The notes under the pieces are model-generated. The model worked only from the letters and a program-made list of their open reading frames with translations. It had not been told where the DNA came from and searched no databases. DNA of 20,118 nt. Source: CAG-791 sp963591995. Its GTDB lineage: Bacteria; Bacillota; Clostridia; Lachnospirales; Lachnospiraceae. This document shows positions 7,851 through 14,723 of the stretch, in pieces (position 1 is the first letter of the stretch; every line of letters begins with the position of its first letter). The DNA lies in the NCBI GenBank assembly GCA_963591995.1, contig CAVAUJ010000044.1, positions 1 through 20,118 on the forward strand, written 5' to 3'. The position numbers and the translations under genes are program-made.

Positions 7851-8953
7851 TCTATGTCCCCAGCTTCCTGATTCGTTTCAATCACCTGCCCGTTGCTTAT
7901 ATGGTAAAGGCGGTCGATTGTAAATCGATTGTTGACGAATTCGTCCAATCCGGTGCATGTGATGAAGGTCTGAATGCCACCGAGAGAATTCAACAGATAA
8001 TTCCGGCGGTTGGTATCCAGCTCCGACAATACATCATCCAGCATCAGAACCGGCGCTTCCCCGATTGCACGCTTTACGAGTTCAAGCTCCGAGAGCTTGA
8101 GTGAGAGTGCACAGGTTCTCTGCTGTCCCTGTGAACCGAAGCGCCGCAGATCGATCTCATCACAGACGAAAACAAAATCATCCTTGTGCGGACCAAGCGC
8201 CGTGGAGCCGATGTATTTCTCCCGCTCCCGGATGCGCCGCAGCTCCTCCCTGTAACGGTCCTCCTCCACATTCGGTTCGTAGGAGAGGGAGAGATGCTCC
8301 GTTCCGCCGGACAATTTCCCGTGCATTTCCAGAATGATTTCATTCAAATCCCGTAAGAATTCCCTTCTCCTGCGGATGACGCGGCTCCCGTATTCCACCA
8401 GCTGCTCATCCCACAGATCCATGGTGGACTCCAGGGACGGCACATCCATCAGCTGACGCAGCAGCTTGTTGCGCTGCTCCACCACCTTGTTGTATTGGTT
8501 CAGATCATGGAGATAGGACGAATCCAGCTGACACAGCTCCATGTCCATGAACCGCCTTCTCTGCGACGGACCGTCTTTTACAATGGACAGATCCTCCGGA
8601 GAGAAAAATACGATATGCAGGAGTCCTATCAGATCCGAGGCCTTTCGGATTCTCTGCCCGTTGACAGCAACACCCTTCGCCTTTCCCTTTCGCAGATGCA
8701 GGTCCACCTGATAATCCATTCCGCCCTTCCACACAATGCAGCGGATGTGCCCCTCTGTGCTTCCAAAACGAATCAGATCCTTGTCAAAAACGCCCCGGTG
8801 AGACCTGGTGGTTGCCACCAGATACAGAGCTTCCAGAATATTCGTTTTCCCCTGGGCGTTATCACCGTAGAGTATATTCGTTCCTTCCGAATACTCCATG
8901 GAAAGGGCTTCATAATTGCGATAATCTGCCAGCCGTAAGGACTGAATGTACAT
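7832..8953 (-). CDS. recF: DNA replication and repair protein RecF
   Basis: A 373-aa SMC-like ATPase that binds gapped DNA and helps RecO/RecR load RecA. It shows Walker A GDNAQGKT (30-37), the ABC-type signature FGSQGQQRT (272-280) and Walker B VLMLDDVLSELD (302-313). The length is typical. I chose ATG 8953, where the protein begins MYIQSLRLADYRNY as in other RecF proteins; an in-frame ATG-less extension to 9058 only reads through the S4 gene in another frame. The start lies 4 nt after the S4 gene stop, suggesting translational coupling, since its own ribosome binding site is weak. Its 3' end overlaps the start of gyrB. Confidence 0.96.
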   Translation of the reverse strand: MYIQSLRLADYRNYEALSMEYSEGTNILYGDNAQGKTNILEALYLVATTRSHRGVFDKDLIRFGSTEGHIRCIVWKGGMDYQVDLHLRKGKAKGVAVNGQRIRKASDLIGLLHIVFFSPEDLSIVKDGPSQRRRFMDMELCQLDSSYLHDLNQYNKVVEQRNKLLRQLMDVPSLESTMDLWDEQLVEYGSRVIRRRREFLRDLNEIILEMHGKLSGGTEHLSLSYEPNVEEDRYREELRRIREREKYIGSTALGPHKDDFVFVCDEIDLRRFGSQGQQRTCALSLKLSELELVKRAIGEAPVLMLDDVLSELDTNRRNYLLNSLGGIQTFITCTGLDEFVNNRFTIDRLYHISNGQVIETNQEAGDIEWQQRK

Positions 8954-8957
8954 ACTC

Positions 8958-9182
8958 TTATTCCGTCTCTTCCGGAGTCTGAATGACAAACGACGCACCA
9001 CGCACGCTGACCGTATCCTTGCTGCGCAGCTTCCGGCCCCGGCGGGTTTCCGCCTCACCGTTTACCGTGACCTCGCCCTCCTCGATCATGATCTTGGCAT
9101 CCACGCCGGAGGAGGCAATGCCGGCCAGCTTCAGTGCCTGCCCTAATTTGATGAATTCATCACGAATGGTAAGTGTCTTCAT
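8958..9182 (-). CDS. yaaA: S4-domain RNA-binding protein (YaaA/RlbA family)
   Basis: A 74-aa protein consisting almost wholly of one S4 RNA-binding domain, with the pattern FIKLGQALKLAGIASSG, then the VNGEAETRRGRKL loop and a closing strand. The same small gene sits between dnaN and recF in Bacillus subtilis (yaaA, also called rlbA, linked to ribosome maturation), which supports the identity. ATG 9182 follows the dnaN stop by 9 nt, with GAAGG upstream. It is part of the dnaN-S4-recF-gyrB-gyrA run. Its exact RNA target here is unknown. Confidence 0.9.
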   Translation of the reverse strand: MKTLTIRDEFIKLGQALKLAGIASSGVDAKIMIEEGEVTVNGEAETRRGRKLRSKDTVSVRGASFVIQTPEETE

Positions 9183-9191
9183 TTCATACCT

Positions 9192-10292
9192 TCAGAAGTT
9201 GATAAAGTTTACCGGCAGCACCAGATAGCAATAGGAATGCTCATTGCGGATAAAGGCCGGTGCCCGTTGGGAGAGAAGATAGATGTCGATTTCCTCATCA
9301 TCGATGACACGAATCGCATCAATGAGGAACTTCGGATTAAATCCGATATTGATGTCTTCTCCCTCTTTCTCGATGGCAATCGTTTCGTTCATGCTGCCGA
9401 GGGCCGTATTGATCTTCAATTGCATCATTCCGTCGCTGACGATCAGAATGATGGGTTTCTTGTCCTCTTCCTTAACGAGAAGCGTTGCGCGTTCCAGACT
9501 GCTCTGGAGCTCATGCCGGTTGATATGGATATGCGTCTGGTAATCTCCGGAGATCATCTGATCTACCTTGAAATATTCTCCCTCGATGAGACGCGATACC
9601 ACCACCGTCTCGTCGAACTCGAAGAGAGTATGACGCTCCGTAAAATAGATGCGGACCGTTTTGTCCATGTCGCCGGGGAGAATCTTGCTGATATCCGACA
9701 ATGTTTTGCCCGGAATGATGACCTTACGGTTGTCGTAGGACTGCTTCAATTCCACATTGCGGATGGAAATACGATGCCCGTCCAGTGCTACCACGCGAAG
9801 CTCGCTGTTCCGTATTTCAAACAGCTCACCTGTCATCACCTTGTTGCCTTCATTGGTAGAAATCGAGAAGATGGTGCGATTGATGACGTCTTTTAAGGTA
9901 AACTGTGAAATTTCGATTCCGTAGGACTTATCAATATCCGGAAGATAGGGAAATTCGCTTCCGTCATTTCCCATGATGGTAAAGTGTGCCTTTTCACATT
10001 GAATCTGAACCTTCTCTGCATCGGTCTCAATCCGTACCATGCCGTCCGGAAGCTTCCGGACAATATTCGAAAAGATGTCGGCGCTGATGGCAATGATGCC
10101 ATGCTCGTCGATGACACCCGGTACGGTGGTCTCGATCCCCAGATCGGTATCGTTGGCCATCAATTTGATTTTCTCCGTGGAAGCGTCTACCAGAATGCAT
10201 TGCAGAATCGACATGGTGGTTTTGCCGGGAATGGCTCTGGAGACGATATTGACGCCGGAAATCAAGGCGTTTTTTTCGATACGTAATTTCAT
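9192..10292 (-). CDS. dnaN: DNA polymerase III sliding clamp (beta subunit)
   Basis: A 366-aa beta clamp that dimerises around DNA and tethers the replicative polymerase and other partners. It begins MKLRIEKNALISGVNIVSRAI and ends with the typical clamp C-terminus YCYLVLPVNF, with three repeated clamp folds of about 120 residues each implied by the length. ATG 10292 has AAAGGA about 9 nt upstream. It is separated from dnaA by 250 bp that hold a terminator-like hairpin and a good promoter, so it likely has its own transcription start, and it heads the S4-recF-gyrB-gyrA run. Confidence 0.98.
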   Translation of the reverse strand: MKLRIEKNALISGVNIVSRAIPGKTTMSILQCILVDASTEKIKLMANDTDLGIETTVPGVIDEHGIIAISADIFSNIVRKLPDGMVRIETDAEKVQIQCEKAHFTIMGNDGSEFPYLPDIDKSYGIEISQFTLKDVINRTIFSISTNEGNKVMTGELFEIRNSELRVVALDGHRISIRNVELKQSYDNRKVIIPGKTLSDISKILPGDMDKTVRIYFTERHTLFEFDETVVVSRLIEGEYFKVDQMISGDYQTHIHINRHELQSSLERATLLVKEEDKKPIILIVSDGMMQLKINTALGSMNETIAIEKEGEDINIGFNPKFLIDAIRVIDDEEIDIYLLSQRAPAFIRNEHSYCYLVLPVNFINF

Positions 10293-10423
10293 GGCTGTGT
10301 CCTTTTTGCGAATAACTTTCTATTTCTCATCCTTTCGGGTATCCAAAGGGCGGCGGGAGAATAAAAAGAATAGAATCGTCGTAGTACATCGTAGCAGATG
10401 TTGAAATGAGGATAACCTACTAG

Positions 10424-10452
10424 ATTGTACCAAAAAAGCCCTGTAGAAGCAA
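10424..10452 (-). promoter_or_regulatory. Probable dnaN promoter
   Basis: On the minus strand, TTGCTT (complement of 10447-10452) is followed by 17 bp and TACAAT (complement of 10424-10429), with TGG just before it giving an extended -10. It lies about 130 bp upstream of dnaN, directly after the hairpin that may end dnaA transcripts. Confidence 0.6.
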
Positions 10453-10457
10453 TGAAA

Positions 10458-10491
10458 CGGGGTTCGCTCCGATCGTTGACAGCGAACCCCG
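10458..10491 (-). terminator. Hairpin after dnaA, probable weak terminator
   Basis: CGGGGTTCGCT (10458-10468) pairs perfectly with AGCGAACCCCG (10481-10491), an 11-bp stem with a 12-nt loop. On the minus strand it is followed by TTTC only, so termination may be partial. It lies 52 bp past the dnaA stop and just ahead of the dnaN promoter. Confidence 0.55.
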
Positions 10492-10542
10492 CAACCTGTG
10501 GAAAGTGCGGTATTTATGCACGTTTCAGAGAAGATACCCTTT

Positions 10543-11907
10543 TTACTGCAAATTGAGTTTCTTCTTAATTATTATTATGTTGGAGCGCAATTCCTCATTA
10601 TTCTCCATTTCCTCCTTCACTTTATCCACACCGTGCATAACGGTGGAGTGATCCTTTTTGTTGAGGAGCCGCGCGATGGAATCGAGGGTGGCATCGGTGT
10701 ATTCCCGGCACATGTACATGATCACCTGTCTGGGAATGACGCATTCGGCATTCTTCTTGCGGGAGGCGACGTTGGAGAGCTTGACGCCATAGTGCTCGCA
10801 GACGATATTGGCAATCATCTTCGGCGTTACGACGTGTTCGGCGTTGGGATAAATGATATCCTTGAGCACATCCTGGGCCATGGTGAGGTTGATCTCAATA
10901 TTGTTCAGCTTGGAATATGCGATGATCTTGTTGAAGGCGCCCTCCAGCTCACGGATGTTGGATTTGATATTCGTGGAGATGTATTCGAGTATCTCATCCT
11001 CTACATCGAGGTGCTGCTCGTCGGCATTCTTGCGCAGAATTGCCATTCTCGTCTCATAATCGGGAGCCTGAATGTCCGCAATGAGTCCCATTTCAAAACG
11101 GGAGCGGAAGCGCTCGTCGAGGGTCTCCATTTCCTTGGGAGGACGGTCGGAGGAGAGGACGATCTGCTTGCCGGCGGCATGGAGCTCGTTGAAGGTATGG
11201 AAAAACTCCTCCTGCGTGGATTCCTTGCCGATGATGAACTGAATATCATCGATGAGAAGGACATCGACGGTGCGGTATTTATCCCTCAGGCGCGTCATGG
11301 ACTGTGCGTTACCGCTTCGAATGGATTCGATGACCTCGTTGGTGAACTGTTCACTGGTGACGTAGAGTACGCGTACATCCGGATTCTGTTCGAGAACATA
11401 GTGTCCGATGGAATGCATCAGATGGGTCTTGCCCAGTCCGGCACCTCCGTAGAGAAAGAGCGGATTGTATACAGAGCCGGGGGTTTCGGCAACCGCCACG
11501 CAGGCAGACTGCGCAAAGCGATTGTTGGCGCCTACGACAAAGGTAGAAAAACGATAGCGAACGTTGAGATTGGCATCCTCGGCCTTTACGTTGATGGATG
11601 CCTTTTTCTGGAGCTCGGCCTGCTGATCCTCCGTCTTCTGATCATTCTTGAGAACGAACATAATCTGGAAGGGATAATCCACTGTTTCGGAAATCGTTGC
11701 CTGGAGGGGCTCCCGATATTTCTTATCATAATAGGAGAGCATCAGCGGATTGTCGCTGGGAATGCAGATGGTGAGGACATCGTTCTCGACGCTGCCGATT
11801 TCGAGGTCCTTGATCCAGGTATTATAGGAAACATCCGAAATTCGGTAGATTTCCCGGATCCCTTCCTTGATGTCATTCCATTTCCGTCTCAGCTCATCCA
11901 GATTCAT
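10543..11907 (-). CDS. dnaA: Chromosomal replication initiator DnaA
   Basis: A 454-aa AAA+ initiator that binds DnaA boxes and melts the origin. Domain I covers about residues 1-85 and a short linker follows. The AAA+ core has Walker A GGAGLGKT (154-161), Walker B VDVLLIDD (214-221), LSSDRPP (251-257) and the arginine-finger region RFRSRF (266-271). Domain IV ends with the DNA-binding helix-turn-helix and the signature DHSTVMHGV (419-427). The length is standard. ATG 11907 has GAGGGG about 10 nt upstream. The upstream region holds a TATAAT-type promoter with an abutting DnaA box, which suggests autoregulation. Confidence 0.99.
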   Translation of the reverse strand: MNLDELRRKWNDIKEGIREIYRISDVSYNTWIKDLEIGSVENDVLTICIPSDNPLMLSYYDKKYREPLQATISETVDYPFQIMFVLKNDQKTEDQQAELQKKASINVKAEDANLNVRYRFSTFVVGANNRFAQSACVAVAETPGSVYNPLFLYGGAGLGKTHLMHSIGHYVLEQNPDVRVLYVTSEQFTNEVIESIRSGNAQSMTRLRDKYRTVDVLLIDDIQFIIGKESTQEEFFHTFNELHAAGKQIVLSSDRPPKEMETLDERFRSRFEMGLIADIQAPDYETRMAILRKNADEQHLDVEDEILEYISTNIKSNIRELEGAFNKIIAYSKLNNIEINLTMAQDVLKDIIYPNAEHVVTPKMIANIVCEHYGVKLSNVASRKKNAECVIPRQVIMYMCREYTDATLDSIARLLNKKDHSTVMHGVDKVKEEMENNEELRSNIIIIKKKLNLQ

Positions 11908-12082
11908 GGTTCGTTATCCCCTCACATAAGACTTTTCCGCTGCCGCCCGCGTTTTCCACATCATCAAATGACGCTTTGCGCGTGAGCAGTAAACTTCTTA
12001 TCACCGTTGAAAATGTGCATAACCTCCGATGCAGGCTGAAAAGCCCTTAAAACAAGGCATTTTCCGGCGACGCAGAAGTAAT

Positions 12083-12109
12083 ATTATACTAAATGATGGC
12101 ATCTTTCAA
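12083..12109 (-). promoter_or_regulatory. Probable dnaA promoter, abutting a DnaA box
   Basis: On the minus strand TTGAAA (complement of 12104-12109) is followed 15 bp later by TATAAT (complement of 12083-12088); reading the -35 as TTTGAA gives 16 bp. The perfect DnaA box at 12112-12120 ends two bases upstream of the -35, and another exact box (12014-12022) lies in the leader, so DnaA probably controls its own gene. Confidence 0.6.
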
Positions 12110-12305
12110 ACTGTGGATAACGGGGGATAAGAGACTCGGATTCCGGAAAACAACCATGGAATGTGGAAATGTGGATAACTTAGTGGATAGCTCATCCACA
12201 GAAATAAATCCGCGAAAATAAAGGGATTCGATAAAGATAAAAACATAATATCCGCCTGAAATACAAATCTTATCCACATCCTATCCACAAATTGTGGATA
12301 ACTTT

Positions 12306-12345
12306 TTTGGTATCCACGTTTTGGGGATAAAATGTGGATACCAAA
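12306..12345. repeat. 40-bp near-perfect palindrome inside oriC
   Basis: The left arm TTTGGTATCCACGTTTT (12306-12322) pairs with AAAATGTGGATACCAAA (12329-12345) at 16 of 17 positions, the remaining one being a G/T pair, around GGGGAT. Each arm contains a degenerate DnaA box in opposite orientation. It sits 11 bp from the T-rich tract. Confidence 0.85.
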
Positions 12346-12429
12346 TATGGTCCCACTTTTTTTATTTTTTCTATATGTTGTATCGTCCGAAATGGCCGAA
12401 AAAGCCCTGAAACAGTGCATTTTTTGGTG

Positions 12430-12459
12430 TTGACAGCAAATCTTCTCTTACAATATAAT
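12430..12459 (+). promoter_or_regulatory. Consensus sigma-A-type promoter for rpmH
   Basis: TTGACA (12430-12435), an 18-bp spacer and TATAAT (12454-12459) match the housekeeping consensus exactly. The predicted start near 12466 leaves a leader of about 97 nt before rpmH. Such a strong promoter fits the high demand for a ribosomal protein and probably drives rnpA, yidD and yidC as well. Confidence 0.88.
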
Positions 12460-12562
12460 GTGATAGCTGTTCGTATCATGATTCTGTTATGACAGAGCAA
12501 TGGATCGTCACCCCCGCGGTGCGATGTAGAATTGATAATTCGATGAAGGAGGTGGAACTGAA

Positions 12563-12700
12563 ATGGCAAAGATGACATTCCAGCCGAAAAAGAGACAGCG
12601 TTCCAAGGTTCACGGTTTCCGTGCGAGAATGGCAACTGCTGGCGGACGCAAGGTTTTATCAGCAAGAAGAGCAAAGGGAAGAAAACAGTTAACTGTTTAA
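12563..12700 (+). CDS. rpmH: 50S ribosomal protein L34
   Basis: A 45-aa, very basic protein beginning MAKMTFQPKKRQRSKVHGFR and containing the L34 signature RARMATAGGRKVLSARRAKGR. It is a structural component of the large ribosomal subunit that binds 23S rRNA. ATG 12563 is preceded by AAGGAGGT (12546-12553), a full match to the anti-Shine-Dalgarno sequence, with a 9-nt spacer. A consensus promoter lies about 100 bp upstream. It is followed directly by a small terminator-like hairpin and then rnpA. The place beside oriC and before rnpA is the standard one. Confidence 0.99.
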   Translation: MAKMTFQPKKRQRSKVHGFRARMATAGGRKVLSARRAKGRKQLTV

Positions 12701-12708
12701 TCCATCCG

Positions 12709-12732
12709 GGACCGCAGCAATGCGGTCCTTTT
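12709..12732 (+). terminator. Attenuator-like hairpin between rpmH and rnpA
   Basis: GGACCGCA (12709-12716) pairs perfectly with TGCGGTCC (12721-12728) around a GCAA tetraloop, followed by TTTT (12729-12732). The U-run is short, so partial termination is likely, reducing rnpA relative to rpmH. Confidence 0.75.
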
Positions 12733-12760
12733 GTATATCCGGCTTACATTAAGGGGAACT

Positions 12761-13105
12761 GTGGAATCGATTAAGAAAAATGAAGATTTCAGGGCGTGCT
12801 ACAGGCTCGGGAAATCCTATGCCAACAAGTACATGGTGGTCTATGTTATGAACAATGGCACAGACCGCAGCAGAATCGGAATATCGGTCAGCAAGAAGGT
12901 AGGGAACAGCGTTGTGCGGCACAGGATCAAGAGGCTGGTGCGTGAGAGCTACAGACTGCATGAGCATTCATTCGATAGCGGTTCGGATATTGCAGTTGTC
13001 GGGCGCAGATCGGCAGACGGTGCCAGTTATTGGGAGATCGAAAGAGCGCTCCTCTTCCTGTTGAGAAAAGCCGGAATTTATCATGGGGAATCAGCCGATG
13101 CTTAA
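12761..13105 (+). CDS. rnpA: Ribonuclease P protein component
   Basis: A 114-aa basic protein that assists the RNA subunit of RNase P in removing the 5' leader of precursor tRNAs. It starts (M)ESIKKNEDFRACYRLGKSYANKY and carries the family motif RIGISVSKKVGNSVVRHRIKRLVRE, with the conserved basic helix. I chose GTG 12761, which follows AAGGGGA closely (4-5 nt); a TTG at 12731 would start inside the preceding hairpin. The C-terminus overlaps the start of yidD by 8 nt. Expression probably depends on readthrough from rpmH. Confidence 0.96.
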   Translation: MESIKKNEDFRACYRLGKSYANKYMVVYVMNNGTDRSRIGISVSKKVGNSVVRHRIKRLVRESYRLHEHSFDSGSDIAVVGRRSADGASYWEIERALLFLLRKAGIYHGESADA

Positions 13106-13310
13106 AAGGATTCTGTTGGCCGGAATCCGGTTTTACCGGAAATACATCTCTCCTCTCAAAGGATTTCACTGCCCTTATACGCCTACCTGTTCGGAATACG
13201 GACTGGAGGCAATCGAAAAATACGGGGCGTTCAAGGGAGGGTTATTGGCGGTATGGAGGATTCTTCGCTGCAACCCATTTTCGCACGGGGGCTATGATCC
13301 GGTTCCCTGA
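13098..13310 (+). CDS. yidD: Membrane protein insertion efficiency factor YidD
   Basis: A 70-aa protein with an amphipathic N-terminus (MLKRILLAGIRFYRKYISPLKG) and the family motifs CPYTPTCSEYGLEAIEKYG, RILRCNPFSHGGYDPVP. Members associate with the inner face of the membrane near YidC and raise insertion efficiency. The three conserved cysteines (CPYTPTC and RC) are present. I prefer ATG 13098, where homologs begin, with GGGGAA upstream; ATG 13083 is in frame and would add five residues. It overlaps rnpA and lies 29 bp ahead of yidC. Confidence 0.95.
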   Translation: MLKRILLAGIRFYRKYISPLKGFHCPYTPTCSEYGLEAIEKYGAFKGGLLAVWRILRCNPFSHGGYDPVP

Positions 13311-13339
13311 ACGCAAATCCAAAGGAGGATTAGATTCCT

Positions 13340-14701
13340 ATGGCATGGACAGCCAACACTACATTTCTGATAGGACCCATCGCAACGCTCCTGGGATATC
13401 TTATGGACGGGATCTTCTGGGTGCTCGATAAGATCGGCATTCCCAACATCGGTCTTGCGATCATTATTTTCACCATCATCATCTACATGGCATTGATGCC
13501 TCTTACCATCCGTCAGCAGAAATTTTCCAAGCTACAGCAGAAGATGCAGCCGGAGCTGGCAAAGATTCAGGCAAAATACAAAAACCGCAAGGATCAGGAA
13601 TCCATGATGCGGATGAACGAGGAGCAGCAGGCTCTGTATAAGAAGTACGGCGTATCTCCGATGGGAAGCTGCGTTCAGCTTCTGATCCAGATGCCGATTC
13701 TGTTCGCCCTGTATCGTGTTATTTACAACATTCCGGCTTATGTGGGAATTGTAAAGGACGCGTTCTTTCCGCTGGTATCCAATCTGATGAATTCCGAGGG
13801 GGCGACAGAATACCTTCAGGCAACCTCTGCGGCTGCGCAGTTTGCCAATTCGTTCAAGTCGGATGATTTTGTAAACGGTGTCACCTCTACGGTTCAGAAT
13901 GTTTACATCGATGTTCTCAACCGTTTTTCCACGGCGGATTGGTCCGCCCTCGCCGACAACTTCGGAAATCTCTCGGCTGAAATTCAGACAACGGCGGCGA
14001 AGCTGGAGCAGTACAACAATTTTCTGGGTCTGAACATCGGCAATTCGCCGTGGTTCACATTGCAGAATGCATGGTCTGACAAATCGGTGATCGGTATCAT
14101 TGCGGCATTGAGCGTTCCGCTTCTTGCCGCGATCACGCAGCTTATCAACGTGGCCTTGATGCCGATGTCGAACAATTCCACCGGCGATGCCCAGCAGGAC
14201 CAGATGATGTCGTCCATGAAAACCATGAACTACACCATGCCGATCATGTCCGCATTTTTCTGCTTTACGCTCCCTGCAGGTATGGGACTGTACTGGATTG
14301 CCGGTTCTGTGATTCGTTCCGCGCAGCAGGTCTTCATCAATAAGAGCGTGGACAAAATGGACATGGATGCGTTCCTGAAGGAGCAGGAGGAGAAGAATCG
14401 GAAGAAGGCGGAAAAGCGGGGCGATAAGCCGACGGCGTATGACCGCATGATGCAGTATTCTCAGATGAGCACCAAGAACGGTCAGGGATTGTCCGGCGAG
14501 GAGGCTCCCAGACGCAAGTCGCTTTCGGAAAAGGCAGCTTATCAGAACCGCGGGACCAAGGGGAACGCCGATGCTGCGTCCGCAGGCGCACAGAGCCGCC
14601 CGCAGTACCGCAAGGGCAGCCTTGCGGAAAAGGCGAATATGGTAGCAGAATACAATTCCGTATCCAGAAAATCCGGTCAGAGCAAGGAGAAAAAGGATTG
14701 A
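13340..14701 (+). CDS. yidC: Membrane protein insertase YidC/Oxa1 family
   Basis: A 453-aa insertase that helps proteins enter the cytoplasmic membrane, alone or with Sec. Membrane segments lie at about 8-30, 37-57, 110-135, 250-275 and 300-325. The groove arginine typical of YidC is Arg58 in PLTIRQQKF, and the cytoplasmic coiled hairpin spans about 60-105. Between the second and third core helices is a long outside segment (about 136-248), poor in charged repeats. The tail from 340 is highly charged and contains two similar stretches, RRKSLSEKAAY (391-401) and RKGSLAEKANM (424-434). There is no lipobox, unlike Bacillus SpoIIIJ, as is common in Clostridia. AAAGGAGG lies 11 nt before ATG 13340. 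Confidence 0.96.
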   Translation: MAWTANTTFLIGPIATLLGYLMDGIFWVLDKIGIPNIGLAIIIFTIIIYMALMPLTIRQQKFSKLQQKMQPELAKIQAKYKNRKDQESMMRMNEEQQALYKKYGVSPMGSCVQLLIQMPILFALYRVIYNIPAYVGIVKDAFFPLVSNLMNSEGATEYLQATSAAAQFANSFKSDDFVNGVTSTVQNVYIDVLNRFSTADWSALADNFGNLSAEIQTTAAKLEQYNNFLGLNIGNSPWFTLQNAWSDKSVIGIIAALSVPLLAAITQLINVALMPMSNNSTGDAQQDQMMSSMKTMNYTMPIMSAFFCFTLPAGMGLYWIAGSVIRSAQQVFINKSVDKMDMDAFLKEQEEKNRKKAEKRGDKPTAYDRMMQYSQMSTKNGQGLSGEEAPRRKSLSEKAAYQNRGTKGNADAASAGAQSRPQYRKGSLAEKANMVAEYNSVSRKSGQSKEKKD

Positions 14702-14723
14702 GGATGGGATAGAAAGGAATCCT

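Larger units (their letters stand above)
11908..12562. other. oriC: Chromosomal origin of replication (oriC)
   Basis: This 655-bp gene-free gap lies between divergent dnaA and rpmH. Exact matches to TTATNCACA occur at 12014-12022, 12112-12120, 12170-12178, 12270-12278 and 12293-12301; all but 12270-12278 read as the reverse complement. One-mismatch boxes lie at 12192-12200, 12281-12289, 12322-12330 and 12333-12341. A T-rich tract at 12357-12377 beside the dense box group is the best candidate unwinding element. The position next to dnaA and the divergence of transcription support the call. The exact unwinding site is not shown by sequence alone. The dnaA-dnaN gap has only one weak box (TTATGCACG, 10514-10522, inside the dnaA end). 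Confidence 0.93.

Noticed and set aside
8954..9058. Longer recF start overlapping the S4 gene
   Set aside because: The added residues are the S4 gene read in another frame; RecF homologs begin at MYIQSLRL.
10498..11985. A 495-codon open frame on the plus strand opposite dnaA
   Set aside because: It is the antisense of a clearly recognisable DnaA, has no family-like motifs, and runs into oriC.
12089..12674. Minus-strand open frames within oriC and opposite rpmH
   Set aside because: They consist of DnaA-box repeats and antisense rpmH; no ribosome binding sites or protein motifs.
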